Assembly: GCA_964490725.1 (NCBI GenBank)
Contig: CAZBDU010000027.1
Location: 1 to 58,175 of the forward strand
Length of the DNA stretch: 58,175 nucleotides
From: CAZBDU01 sp964490725
Lineage (GTDB): Bacteria; Spirochaetota; Spirochaetia; SZUA-6; DRHE01
Direction: 5' to 3'
Part shown: piece by piece, positions 34,332 to 42,830 of the stretch
Numbering within the stretch: the stretch's first letter is position 1
How the letters are laid out: every line of letters starts with the position of its first letter
Translations under genes and position numbers: made by a program
Notes under the pieces: generated by a model
The model's database searches: none
What the model saw: only the letters and a program-made list of their open reading frames with translations
Told to the model about the DNA's origin: nothing

Positions 34332-35861
34332 ATGCCAGACGTTGAGTCGATAAAGGCGGCCGGTCCGACGCTGGAATCTCCGACCGACGGGCCTGCTGCG
34401 GCGACCCAGGCCGAAGCGGATCAGGAAGAGCAGAGGATTCACCGCCTTCTGGGCCGGACACCTCTGGGGTTTCCACCCGATCTGGAGAAGGAGTTCCGGT
34501 ACGACTACATAGAACGCTCCAAGTCCATCCTGAGAATCTCCCTGGTTCTCGGCATGATCCTCTACTCGGTGTTCGGGCTGCTGGACCGGATCCTGGCGCC
34601 CCAGAGCTTCCGGCAGATCTGGCTGATCCGGTTCGTGATCATCGACCCCATCCTGGTGGGCGTGTTCATCCTGACCTACTTCCGGGTGTTCCTGAGGGTG
34701 ATGCAACTCACCTTCAGCTTCATCGGCGCTCTGGCCGGGCTTGGCATCGCGGTGATGATCGCCATCATGGTGGAGTCCAACGCGGCGCTCTACTACTACG
34801 CCGGCCTCATCCTGGTGCTGATGTGGATCTACACCTTCACCCGCCTGCTGTTCCGCTACGCCACCATCGGCGGCTGGGTGGTGGTGCTGGCCTACGAGGT
34901 GGTGGCGATCTACTTCAAGGACATGCTGGCCACCCCCGAAACCATGGGAGTGTTCATCAACAACAACTTCTTCTTCATCTCCGCCAACGTCATGGGCATG
35001 TTCGTCACCTACCTGTTCGAGGTGGCGGCGCGCAAGGACTTCCTGCAGCGGAAGCTGATCGACCGCAACCAGCGGGAGCTGGAGCGGGAACGGAACGCCC
35101 TCTTCGAGTGGAACCGGGTGATGAGGCAGGAGCTGGCCATGGCGCGGGTCATCCAGCAGAAGCTCATCCCCGACCGCGTGCCCTCTTCGCGCCTGTACGC
35201 CATTTACAAGCCCATGGAGGCGGTGGGGGGCGATTTCTTCGACTTCCCCCGCCTGCCGGGCAACGGCCAGATCGGCATCTTCCTCAGCGACGTATCGGGG
35301 CACGGCGTGCCGGCGGCCCTCATCACCTCGATGATGAAGAGCGCCATCATCGACTCCAAGGAGCTGCTGGCGCGGCCCGCGGACCTGCTGAGCCATCTGA
35401 ACGACGTGCTGACCCAACAGATCCAGGACTACTTCGTGACTGCCTTCTTCGGCGTGTATGATACCCGGAGCAGGACGCTGGCCTGGTGCAGCGCCGGGCA
35501 CAATCCCCCCTTTCTGCTTCAGGGAAGAACCGTCAAACGGCTGGAGGGAGAGGTTCCCAACCTGCCGCTGGCCGTCATGTCCAACACCGATCTGGTGTCC
35601 TCGCAGAACTCCTACCGCGGCTACACGACGGTGCTGCCGCCCAGGAGCAAGCTCATCCTCTACACAGACGGCCTGGTGGAGGCCCGCAAGATCACAGACC
35701 GCGAGCAGGACTTCGGCAGCGTGGTGGAGGAGAACATCGTCCGCTTCGGCGAGCTGCGCCCGAAGCCCTTCCTCAAGGCCCTTTACCAGGAGCTGGTCGA
35801 GTTCCGCGGCGGCAAGAGCTTCGACGACGACATCTGCGTGATCTGCCTGGACGTCGACTGA
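34332..35861 (+). CDS. Membrane SpoIIE/PP2C-type serine phosphatase
   Basis: The 509-residue protein has a cytosolic N-terminus of about 65 residues and then six hydrophobic helices (about residues 80-235). A coiled coil follows (RKLIDRNQRELERERNALFE). The PP2C/SpoIIE phosphatase domain starts near residue 270: AVGGDFFDF and LSDVSGHGVPAALITSMM supply metal-binding Asp residues, with AGHNPPFLL, YTDGLVEA and SFDDDICVICL. Such enzymes dephosphorylate anti-sigma-factor antagonists (STAS proteins) in partner-switching pathways; a STAS-domain protein is encoded at 56943, though linkage is only suggestive. ATG 34332 has AGAGGG upstream. A GTG at 34269 would precede the -10 box and is rejected. Confidence 0.85.
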   Translation: MPDVESIKAAGPTLESPTDGPAAATQAEADQEEQRIHRLLGRTPLGFPPDLEKEFRYDYIERSKSILRISLVLGMILYSVFGLLDRILAPQSFRQIWLIRFVIIDPILVGVFILTYFRVFLRVMQLTFSFIGALAGLGIAVMIAIMVESNAALYYYAGLILVLMWIYTFTRLLFRYATIGGWVVVLAYEVVAIYFKDMLATPETMGVFINNNFFFISANVMGMFVTYLFEVAARKDFLQRKLIDRNQRELERERNALFEWNRVMRQELAMARVIQQKLIPDRVPSSRLYAIYKPMEAVGGDFFDFPRLPGNGQIGIFLSDVSGHGVPAALITSMMKSAIIDSKELLARPADLLSHLNDVLTQQIQDYFVTAFFGVYDTRSRTLAWCSAGHNPPFLLQGRTVKRLEGEVPNLPLAVMSNTDLVSSQNSYRGYTTVLPPRSKLILYTDGLVEARKITDREQDFGSVVEENIVRFGELRPKPFLKALYQELVEFRGGKSFDDDICVICLDVD

Positions 35862-35889
35862 AGCGCCCGGGCCTCAGGCGCCCGCACCC

Positions 35890-35903
35890 GGCGCCGCGGC
35901 GCC
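35890..35903. terminator. 14-bp GC palindrome between convergent genes
   Basis: GGCGCCGCGGCGCC is a perfect palindrome lying between the stops of the SpoIIE and acetamidase genes. It could fold as a hairpin on either transcript, but no T-run follows, so intrinsic termination is doubtful. Confidence 0.25.
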
Positions 35904-35904
35904 C

Positions 35905-36789
35905 TCAGAGCTCTCCGATCAGCTCCCGGGGGACCCGCACGCGCGCGGTCTTGAGAGGATTCACGATCTGGCTGATCTGCAGATCGACGGCGATGCTGGC
36001 CAGCATGTAGGCGTCGATCCAGGGGATCCCCCTCCTGGCGCTCATGAGCCCCACGACGTTCCTGACCGCCGCCGCAGCCGCCTCGTCGAGGGACTTGTCA
36101 CTGCTCAGGAAGTAGTAGCAGCGCTCGTCCCTCACCACCGGGCCCGGCAGATCCAGTCCCCGGTGCACCTCGACCCGGATCTCCACCTCGGCCCGCGTCT
36201 CCACCCCGGTTCCGCAGGCCTCCCCGTCTCCCATCACCGCGTGCACGTCCCCCAGCGACAGCAGAGCGCCGTCGGAATACACGGGCAGGAATACCGAAGC
36301 GCCTTCGGTGATAAAGACCGTGTCCAGATTCCCTCCGTGGGCGCCCGGCACTCCGCAGGCCACGCTGCCCTCCGAAGGAGCCACACCGATCACGCCGATC
36401 ATGGGACGCACCGGCAGCAGCACGCCATCGAAGTCGGCCTTGCCGCCGGTGATCTCCACCACCTTCGTGACGGACTGGCGCACCTCCTTGCCCAGCGGTC
36501 CCCAGCCGGGGTAGGCCACCACCACCCCCCGGGAGTCCAGATCGATCCGCAGGATGTCCACTCGCAGAGTGTCCCCGGCGGAGCAGCCGTCGACGTGGAT
36601 CGGACCGGTGGCCGGATTGACGCGGCTGTAGTCGAAATCCGGGCCCAGCAGGTCCGCCGCGCCCACTACCTGGTGGCTGAAGCAGTCCTCGGTCTCCACG
36701 GCAAGCCGCTGGCCCGCGCGGATCCGCATCCGCGGCGCGGCAGCCCGATCCATTGCATAGACAACCTTATCGCGGGTTATTCTGTCCAT
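35905..36789 (-). CDS. Acetamidase/formamidase family amidohydrolase
   Basis: The 294-residue protein is of the FmdA/AmdA family, which hydrolyses formamide, acetamide and related short amides to ammonia and the acid. Family features are the N-terminal beta region with DCFSHQ, NPATGPIHVDGCSAGDTLRVDI, RPMIGVIGVAP, PGAHGGNLDT, LSLGDVHAVMGDGEACGTGVE and the C-terminal DAYMLASIAVDLQISQIVNP. All are intact. Its start lies inside the 3' end of livM (23-bp overlap) with GAGGG ahead of ATG 36789. It is therefore the last gene of the ABC transporter operon, and imported amide is the probable substrate. Confidence 0.87.
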   Translation of the reverse strand: MDRITRDKVVYAMDRAAAPRMRIRAGQRLAVETEDCFSHQVVGAADLLGPDFDYSRVNPATGPIHVDGCSAGDTLRVDILRIDLDSRGVVVAYPGWGPLGKEVRQSVTKVVEITGGKADFDGVLLPVRPMIGVIGVAPSEGSVACGVPGAHGGNLDTVFITEGASVFLPVYSDGALLSLGDVHAVMGDGEACGTGVETRAEVEIRVEVHRGLDLPGPVVRDERCYYFLSSDKSLDEAAAAAVRNVVGLMSARRGIPWIDAYMLASIAVDLQISQIVNPLKTARVRVPRELIGEL

Positions 36790-37831
36790 GTCCCTCGTTC
36801 CTCCGCAGCAGCCTCCTGCCCAGAGCCAGGATCCGCTCCGCGGTGAGCTCCCGGCCGCCCATGATTCCCTGCGGTCTGTAGCGCAGAACCAGGACCAGCA
36901 GAATCGCTGTCAGAACCTGGATCAACCCGACCAGGGGGGGTATCTGCAGGCCGAACACCGAAAAGCCCTCCTGGACCGGCTGGGCCAGCAGGCGAAAGAA
37001 GGTGATGATCGCGGCGCCGATGATGGAGCCGGAGATGGTGCCGATCCCTCCGATGGCGAGCATGGAAACGATGTAGAACACAAAGAGAAGATCGAAGACG
37101 TGGGGATGCATGGCGCCCACCAGGTGCACCCACAATGCCCCGCCGATCCCCACGATGAAGCTGCCGATCACGAAGGAGTAGATCTTGTACTTCACCACAT
37201 CGATGCTCAACACGCCGGCCAGGGTCTGATCCTTGGAGATCGCGATGAGCGCCCTGCCGAACTTGGAATGTACGAAACGCCAGACGAAGAAGACCGTCAC
37301 CAGGAGGATCCCATAGACCCACCAGCTGTTGACGAAGAACGGTATGTTGCGAAGGCCCAGGGGGCCGTGGGTGTAGGAGCGCAGGTTCACGCCCAGATTC
37401 AGCATGACGATGTTGATGCCGATCGATGCCAGGATGAAGTAGTGCCCCCGCAACCGGAAAGCCGGCAGAACCAGCACAATGCTTGCCAGCACGGCCACCG
37501 CTCCTCCCACGAGCAGCGCCGGCAGGAAGGGCCAGTGAGCCTGCTGCAGCCACAGCGGCAGCTTCAGGGCCGCGGCCTTGTACTCAGGCGGGAGGGTGAG
37601 CAGGGAGGTCACGTATGCCGACACCAGCATGATTCCGCCGAAGCCCAGGGAGAAGACGTTCGTATAGCCGTTGGTGATGTTGGCGCCGATCGCGACGATG
37701 GCGTTGATCGCAAACAGCTGCATGGCGTAGCGGTGGAATCCCTTGAGCCTGCTTTCGATCAGAGCGATCGCCGCGACGTAGACGGCAAGTCCTATCAGAT
37801 AGCCGATGATTCGCCTGCCCCTGACGTTCAT
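36767..37831 (-). CDS. Branched-chain/amide-type ABC transporter permease, LivM family
   Basis: The 354-residue integral membrane protein has about ten helices. It carries the LivM signatures ANITNGYTNVFSLGFGGIML, FRLRGHYFILASIGIN, LGLRNIP and FVIGSFIVGIGGALW. It forms the translocation pore with LivH. ATG 37831 shares one base with the livH stop (TGATG), so translation is coupled. The 3' end overlaps the acetamidase start. Family members move branched-chain amino acids, urea or short amides. The amidase neighbour argues for amides or urea here. Confidence 0.88.
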   Translation of the reverse strand: MNVRGRRIIGYLIGLAVYVAAIALIESRLKGFHRYAMQLFAINAIVAIGANITNGYTNVFSLGFGGIMLVSAYVTSLLTLPPEYKAAALKLPLWLQQAHWPFLPALLVGGAVAVLASIVLVLPAFRLRGHYFILASIGINIVMLNLGVNLRSYTHGPLGLRNIPFFVNSWWVYGILLVTVFFVWRFVHSKFGRALIAISKDQTLAGVLSIDVVKYKIYSFVIGSFIVGIGGALWVHLVGAMHPHVFDLLFVFYIVSMLAIGGIGTISGSIIGAAIITFFRLLAQPVQEGFSVFGLQIPPLVGLIQVLTAILLVLVLRYRPQGIMGGRELTAERILALGRRLLRRNEGHGQNNPR

Positions 37832-38736
37832 CACTCGCCCCAGATCCCTTCGAACTTCACGTTCGGCCGGAACAGACCGGTGGGCTTGAGGAACAGGATG
37901 AAGAACAGCAGAGCCCATACGAACAGAGGCCGCATGGACGAGTAGGCCGCGGGCAACAGCGCCACGAAGAGGATCTCCCCCACCCCGATGAGAAAACCGC
38001 CGATCATGGCGCCGGGAACGTTCCCGATTCCTCCCAGCACCGCTGCTATGAACCCTTTCAAGCCCGGTTCGAACCCCATGCTCGGGTTGAGGATGCCGAA
38101 GCTCAGCCCGTAGCTGATCGCCGAGAGCCCGGCCAGCGCCGAACCGATGGCGAAGGCCGCCACCACCACCGTCGTGCTGTTGACGCCCATGATCTCTGCG
38201 GTGGTGGCGTCGTAGGACACCGCCCGCATGGCGGTGCCCATCTTCGAGCGCCTCACCACCAGGGTGACGACGACCATGACGAACACGGTAAACAGAAAGA
38301 TCACCACGTCGCGCAGGTTCACTGCGATCCCTCCGATGTTGTACACCTTCTCGAAGAATCCTGGGATGGGGAAAGGCCTCCGGCTGTCTCCCAGGAACAT
38401 CATGAACAGGTAGCGCAGCCCCAGGGAGGCTCCGAAGGAGGCGATGAACACGGTGAGCACCGGCGCCCCGCGTCTGAAGAAGGGCCGGTAGATCACCCGC
38501 TCCAGGAGAACTCCGGCAAGGGTGGAGGCGGCAACCGCGCCGATCACGCCGACGAAGAAGGGCAGATGGGCCGCCGAGACCAGCCAGTAGCAGACGAAGG
38601 CGCCGATCATGAAGATCTCCCCGTGGGCGAAGTTGATCAGCCCCAGGATTCCGTAGATCATCGTGTAGCCCACCGCCAGGAGCCCCAGGATGCTCCCGTA
38701 TGAGATCGCGTTCACCAGCTGCTGCAGAAGGTACAT
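37831..38736 (-). CDS. Branched-chain/amide-type ABC transporter permease, LivH family
   Basis: The 301-residue membrane protein has LivH-type features: LQQLVNAISYGSILGLLAVG, YTMIYGILGLINFAHGEIFM, FIASFGASLGLRYLF and the cytoplasmic loop MGTAMRAVSYDATTAEIMGV that contacts the ATPases. It has about eight helices. GAGGTG precedes ATG 38736. It lies between the two ATPase genes and livM in the operon. Confidence 0.88.
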   Translation of the reverse strand: MYLLQQLVNAISYGSILGLLAVGYTMIYGILGLINFAHGEIFMIGAFVCYWLVSAAHLPFFVGVIGAVAASTLAGVLLERVIYRPFFRRGAPVLTVFIASFGASLGLRYLFMMFLGDSRRPFPIPGFFEKVYNIGGIAVNLRDVVIFLFTVFVMVVVTLVVRRSKMGTAMRAVSYDATTAEIMGVNSTTVVVAAFAIGSALAGLSAISYGLSFGILNPSMGFEPGLKGFIAAVLGGIGNVPGAMIGGFLIGVGEILFVALLPAAYSSMRPLFVWALLFFILFLKPTGLFRPNVKFEGIWGE

Positions 38737-38762
38737 ATGCCTTTCACCTCATGGGCAGAGAA

Positions 38763-39473
38763 TCAAACGACCCCCAGGTACGCGTTCTTGACGTGCTCGT
38801 TCTCGATCAGCTCTTTGCTCGGGGCCTCCAGGCGTATCTCGCCGCCCTCCATGACGTAGCCCCGGTGCGATATCTCCAGAGCCATGCTCACGTTCTGCTC
38901 CACCAGGAGAATCGACACGCCCGACCGGTTGATCTCCTCGATCTTGCCGTAGATGCTCTCGATCAGCACCGGCGCCAGCCCCAGCGAGGGCTCGTCCAGG
39001 AGGATCAGCCTGGGCCTGGTCATCAGCGAGCGGGCTATGGCCAGCATCTGCTGCTCTCCGCCGCTCAGGGACGCGGACAGCTGAGACTTCCTGTCCGCCA
39101 GCCGAGGGAACAGATCGTAGATCCATTCCAGCTGGGACTCGAAATCCCGTCTCGAGCTGACCAGGTACGCTCCCATCTTCAGGTTCTCGTAGACGGTCAG
39201 ATTGCCGAATACGTCTCTTCCCTCCGGGCAGTACGAGATGCCCCGGGCGATGATCCGAAAAGTGGGGACCCCGCCCAGATCCTCCCCGGCAAACACGATC
39301 GAGCCGCGTGAGGGCCTGGCGATCCCCGCCACACAGCGCAGGGTGGTGGTCTTTCCGGCGCCGTTGGGACCCACCAGGGCGGCGATCTCCCCTTCCTCCA
39401 CGTGCAGCGACAGATCGTGGAGCACCTGGTTCTTGCCGTATCCTGCGCTGACGGCCTGCATGCTGAGCAGCAA
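38763..39473 (-). CDS. ABC transporter ATP-binding protein, LivF family
   Basis: The 236-residue ATPase has Walker A GPNGAGKTTTLRCVAG, signature LSGGEQQMLAIARSLM, Walker B LILLDEPSLGLAP and the switch His in ILLVEQNVSMAL. The length and the Q-loop region YCPEGRDVFGNLTV are those of LivF/UrtE proteins. TTG 39473 is chosen as start because AAGGAG lies nine bases upstream. An in-frame ATG four codons later is the alternative. It pairs with the LivG-type ATPase encoded 15 bases upstream. Confidence 0.88.
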   Translation of the reverse strand: MLLSMQAVSAGYGKNQVLHDLSLHVEEGEIAALVGPNGAGKTTTLRCVAGIARPSRGSIVFAGEDLGGVPTFRIIARGISYCPEGRDVFGNLTVYENLKMGAYLVSSRRDFESQLEWIYDLFPRLADRKSQLSASLSGGEQQMLAIARSLMTRPRLILLDEPSLGLAPVLIESIYGKIEEINRSGVSILLVEQNVSMALEISHRGYVMEGGEIRLEAPSKELIENEHVKNAYLGVV

Positions 39474-39488
39474 CGTTTCCTCTCCTTG

Positions 39489-40274
39489 TCAGTACCGCTT
39501 CTCGCCCAGATAGATGCGCGCCACGTCCTCGTTGCCCTGGATCTCCCCCGGGGTCCCCTCCGCCAGGACCTCCCCTTTGTTCATGACCACGATCCTCTGG
39601 CTGATGTTCATGACCACCCTCATGTTGTGCTCCACGATCACGATGGCCATCCCCAGCTCCTCCCACATTCGCCTGATGACCGCCACGATCTGGTCGGTCT
39701 CCCTGGGATTCAGCCCGGCGGTGGGCTCGTCGAGGAGCAGCATCTTCGGCTCGCGGCACAGCGCCCGCGCGATTCCCACCCTTCTCTGCAGGCCGTAGGG
39801 CAGATCGTCCACCACCGCGTCCTTCAGCTCCAGGATGTCCAGCGTCCGCAGAATCGACTCGATCCGGCCGTCCATCTCCCTCTCCTGAGCCAGGTAGGCC
39901 CCGGTGCGGAACACCGCGGAGAGCAGCGAGTAGTCGATGCGATCGTGGAACGCGGGCCGCAGATTCGCGGCCACGGTCATGCCGGACATCAACCGAACCT
40001 GCTGAAACGTGCGGATCAGTCCCTTGGAGGAAACCACGTGGGGCGGCCTCGCGGTGATGTCCTCCCCGTAGAAGCGCACGCTTCCGGCGTTGGGCCTGTT
40101 CACGCCGCTCAACAGGTTGAAGACCGTGGTCTTGCCGGCTCCGTTGGGGCCGATCAGGCCGATGAGCTCCCCCCTGCCCACCCGCAGGCTGAAGCGGGAC
40201 ACCGCGACCAGCCCTCCGAACCTCTTGGTGAGGCCTTCGATCTCCAAGGCGTTGCGTTTGTCCGCTTCCTGCAT
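39489..40274 (-). CDS. ABC transporter ATP-binding protein, LivG family
   Basis: The 261-residue ATPase has Walker A GPNGAGKTTVFNLLSG, signature LPYGLQRRVGIARAL, Walker B MLLLDEPTAGLNP and the LivG-specific N-terminus LEIEGLTKRFGGLVAVSRFS with HNMRVVMNISQRIVVM. It energises uptake together with LivF. It is separated from the binding-protein gene by 144 bases that contain a strong hairpin, a likely point of differential expression. Confidence 0.88.
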   Translation of the reverse strand: MQEADKRNALEIEGLTKRFGGLVAVSRFSLRVGRGELIGLIGPNGAGKTTVFNLLSGVNRPNAGSVRFYGEDITARPPHVVSSKGLIRTFQQVRLMSGMTVAANLRPAFHDRIDYSLLSAVFRTGAYLAQEREMDGRIESILRTLDILELKDAVVDDLPYGLQRRVGIARALCREPKMLLLDEPTAGLNPRETDQIVAVIRRMWEELGMAIVIVEHNMRVVMNISQRIVVMNKGEVLAEGTPGEIQGNEDVARIYLGEKRY

Positions 40275-40319
40275 GACGGGTTCTCACTATCCCCGGACCG
40301 CCCCCGGACCTCCTCCGGA

Positions 40320-40351
40320 CACCTCCCCGGGTCCACGCGCCCGGGGAGGTG
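40320..40351 (-). promoter_or_regulatory. Intercistronic stem-loop between the binding-protein gene and livG
   Basis: CACCTCCCCGGG (40320-40331) pairs perfectly with CCCGGGGAGGTG (40340-40351) around an 8-base loop. No T-run follows on the minus strand, so this is not a clean intrinsic terminator. Its place after the binding-protein gene suggests 3'-end stabilisation or partial termination, giving more binding protein than membrane subunits. Confidence 0.6.
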
Positions 40352-40418
40352 CGAAGGATCGAGCGCAGAAGGACCGCAAGAGCCCCTCTGCGCCCAAGAT
40401 GGCCTCCGGCTCCGGTGG

Positions 40419-41663
40419 CTACTGATACTGGGCCGGCATGTAGTGATCGAGGTACACCCGCTCGCCGTTCTTCACGATCTTGAAGTACACCGGTTTCAGC
40501 GGGACTCTCGGGAACTCCGCAGTGTTCGGGTCGGGATAGGAAATCGGCACCGTCGTGGTGGTGAACCGGTGCTTCTGGATCGTGTCCCTCACCGCGGTTC
40601 TCCGCTGGGCCAGCGTCATCCCGTCCCAGGCGGCGACCCCCTGCTCCTGCATGACCGTGGCGATCGCCTCGATCACGATCTGCATGTTGTCGAAGCCGAT
40701 ATCCTCGAAGGCGCCGGGCATCTCCCCGAACTTCTCCTTGTAGGCCGCAACGAACCGGTCTCCCGTGTCGGTGAGGGGGTGTTCGGCGGCGAACTGGGTG
40801 GAGATGACGGCCCCTTCGACTGCATTACCGCCGACCTCCGTCAGGGTCTTGTCATCCGCTCCGTCGGTGAAGAAGAAGGACACCTTCAGGCCCAGGCCGC
40901 GGGCCTGTTTGGCGATGATCGGCCCGTCCTGGGGGAACGGGGGCGTCACCACCAGCCCGTCGATCTTCGCGGCGGAGTTCTTTATTCTGGTGAGCTGGGC
41001 GGTGAACTGGGTGTCCCCGGTCTGGTACAGCTCCTGGAAGGCCACGCCGTTCGGGTCCCCGGTGGCGTCTTCGAAGGACTTGACGATGTATTCCGAAAGC
41101 AGGGTGCTGTAGGCGCTTGCGTTGTCCCACATGACCGCGATCTTCTTCCAGCCCAGCTGGTCCGCCATGTACTTGGCCGCCGCCCGCCCCTGTGTGTTGT
41201 CGCCGAAGGCGGTCATGAACACGTAGGTGCCCATGCGGGTCTGCGTGGGGGTGGTGGCGCTACCGATGACAAAGGGGGTCTTCTGGTCCTGGAAGACCGG
41301 CCCCATGGCCGAGGTGAGGGAGTCATCCTCCCCGCCGATGGCGGCAACCACCAGCTTCTCTTCCACCAGACGCTTCGCCGCGCTGCTGATGATCGCCGTC
41401 TCGCTCTGCCCGTCGATGTTCGAGTAGACGATCTTGTGTCCGTTGATTCCGCCGTCCTTGTTGGCGAGGTCGACCGCGAGCTGGCTGCCCTTCAACTGCG
41501 ATTGCCCCAGCGGCGCGGCCACTCCCGTCACCGACCAGATCGATCCGATGACGATGTCCGTGGACGCGGCCGCGGAGGCCGTACCCGCCTCCCCCGTACC
41601 GCCGGCAAAGACCGTGCCGGCCAGCACGATCCCGATGGCGATCGCAACCACTCTTCGTACCAT
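40419..41663 (-). CDS. Periplasmic substrate-binding protein of a branched-chain/amide-type ABC transporter
   Basis: The 414-residue protein has a signal peptide ending in VFAGGTGEAG, the spirochaete-like form, and a Peripla_BP_6 fold. Family features are IVIGSIWSVTGVAAPLGQSQ, LAVDLANKDGGINGHKI, FVIGSATTPTQTRMGTYVF, ADQLGWKKIAVMWDNASAYS, FFFTDGADDKT and AFEDIGFDNMQIVIEAI. It captures the ligand for LivHMGF-type subunits encoded behind it. The family binds branched-chain amino acids, amides or urea, and sequence alone does not decide. AAGGAGGTG precedes ATG 41663, and a near-consensus promoter lies at 41690-41718. It is the first gene of the operon. Confidence 0.88.
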   Translation of the reverse strand: MVRRVVAIAIGIVLAGTVFAGGTGEAGTASAAASTDIVIGSIWSVTGVAAPLGQSQLKGSQLAVDLANKDGGINGHKIVYSNIDGQSETAIISSAAKRLVEEKLVVAAIGGEDDSLTSAMGPVFQDQKTPFVIGSATTPTQTRMGTYVFMTAFGDNTQGRAAAKYMADQLGWKKIAVMWDNASAYSTLLSEYIVKSFEDATGDPNGVAFQELYQTGDTQFTAQLTRIKNSAAKIDGLVVTPPFPQDGPIIAKQARGLGLKVSFFFTDGADDKTLTEVGGNAVEGAVISTQFAAEHPLTDTGDRFVAAYKEKFGEMPGAFEDIGFDNMQIVIEAIATVMQEQGVAAWDGMTLAQRRTAVRDTIQKHRFTTTTVPISYPDPNTAEFPRVPLKPVYFKIVKNGERVYLDHYMPAQYQ

Positions 41664-41689
41664 GGTACACCTCCTTGTTTTTTAATGCC

Positions 41690-41718
41690 ATCTTAGCCGC
41701 TGTCTTTCGCGGGGTCAA
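41690..41718 (-). promoter_or_regulatory. Sigma70 promoter of the ABC transporter-amidase operon
   Basis: On the minus strand TTGACC (41718-41713) and TAAGAT (41695-41690) are 17 bases apart. The spacer begins CCGC and ends near GCGG, a small inverted repeat that might serve as an operator. Confidence 0.7.
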
Positions 41719-41869
41719 GGGAAATCAGGATATCAAACGAATTCCAGGATATTGTACGCTCACCGCCGCCGCGAGCGCTCCAGGGGCCGGCCGCTCCTGT
41801 CTTTCCCTTCGCTTCCCCAGTATATTTGAGGAAGGGGGAAGGAGAGATCGGCGGCCCGGGAGAGAAGAA

Positions 41870-42796
41870 ATGACCTACCTCATCGTCATCATCGCCTTTG
41901 TGGTGATCGTGTTCCTGGCAGGGATCAGGATCATCCGGCCCACTTCGCGGGGTCTGGTGGAACGGCTGGGCCGGTACCGGCGCTTCGCCATGCCGGGGTT
42001 CAACTGGATCATCCCCATCATTGACCGGCTGTACCGCGTCAATGTCACGGAAGTGATGGTGAACGCCGAGCCCCAGGAGATCATCACCAACGACAACCTG
42101 AACGCCCGGGTGGACGCTCAGGTGTACTTCCGCGTCAAGTCCGACGAGGAGCACGTGAAGAGCTCGCAGTACAACGTCTTCAACTACCAGTACCAGATCG
42201 TCAACCTGGCCAGGACCACCCTGCGCAACATCATCGGCACCCTCACCCTCAAGTCGGCCAACTCCGAGCGCGGCAAGATCAACACTGAGCTGCAGAGAAC
42301 CCTGCGCGACGAAACCGCCGGGTGGGGAATCGAGATCATCAGAACCGAGCTGAAGGAGATCGATCCGCCCAAGGACGTTCAGGACACCATGAACAAGGTG
42401 GTCAAGGCGGAGAACGAGAAGATCGCCGCCGTGGATTTCGCCACGGCCACGGAGACCATGGCCGACGGCCAGAGGCGGGCGGAGATCAAGAAGGCGGAGG
42501 GAATCAAGCAGGGCAAGATCCTGGCCGCCGAGGGGGAGGCGCAGGCTATCCGCCTGGTCAACGAAGCCGCCGATCGGTACTTCATCGGCAACGCGCAGCT
42601 TCTGCGCAGGCTCGAAGCGGTGGAGAAGGCCCTCACGGCAAACGCCAAGATCGTGATCCCGGCAGGCACGGAGCTGGTCAACGTCATCGGCGACATGGCC
42701 GGGTTGCTGCCGCTGCATCGCCAGGACGGCAAGGGGGACGAAGCCGGGACCTCCCGGCGCCCCGCCCGGCGGGCGCCGGCCCCGATGGCCGAGTGA
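41870..42796 (+). CDS. SPFH/band-7 (stomatin-like) membrane protein
   Basis: The 308-residue protein has one N-terminal membrane helix (residues 2-18) and then the SPFH domain: IRIIRPTSRGLVERLGRYRR, FNWIIPIIDRLYRVN, DNLNARVDAQVYFRVKS and RDETAGWGIEIIRTELKEID. A long Ala/Glu-rich coiled coil follows (TETMADGQRRAEIKKAEG). These proteins oligomerise into membrane microdomain scaffolds and often control membrane proteases. The usual NfeD partner is not adjacent. ATG 41870 is preceded by GAGAGAAG. TATATT at 41821 may be the -10 box. The gene is divergent from the ABC operon. Confidence 0.85.
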   Translation: MTYLIVIIAFVVIVFLAGIRIIRPTSRGLVERLGRYRRFAMPGFNWIIPIIDRLYRVNVTEVMVNAEPQEIITNDNLNARVDAQVYFRVKSDEEHVKSSQYNVFNYQYQIVNLARTTLRNIIGTLTLKSANSERGKINTELQRTLRDETAGWGIEIIRTELKEIDPPKDVQDTMNKVVKAENEKIAAVDFATATETMADGQRRAEIKKAEGIKQGKILAAEGEAQAIRLVNEAADRYFIGNAQLLRRLEAVEKALTANAKIVIPAGTELVNVIGDMAGLLPLHRQDGKGDEAGTSRRPARRAPAPMAE

Positions 42797-42830
42797 GACC
42801 GCGCCGCACGCGCCGCACGCCGGGGCCGGC

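Noticed and set aside
35890..35903. Intrinsic terminator for the SpoIIE gene
   Set aside because: It is a palindrome only, with no T-run on either side; kept at low confidence.
38080..38110. GGTTCGAACC-like tRNA T-arm
   Set aside because: It lies within the livH reading frame, and no acceptor or anticodon arm can be formed around it.
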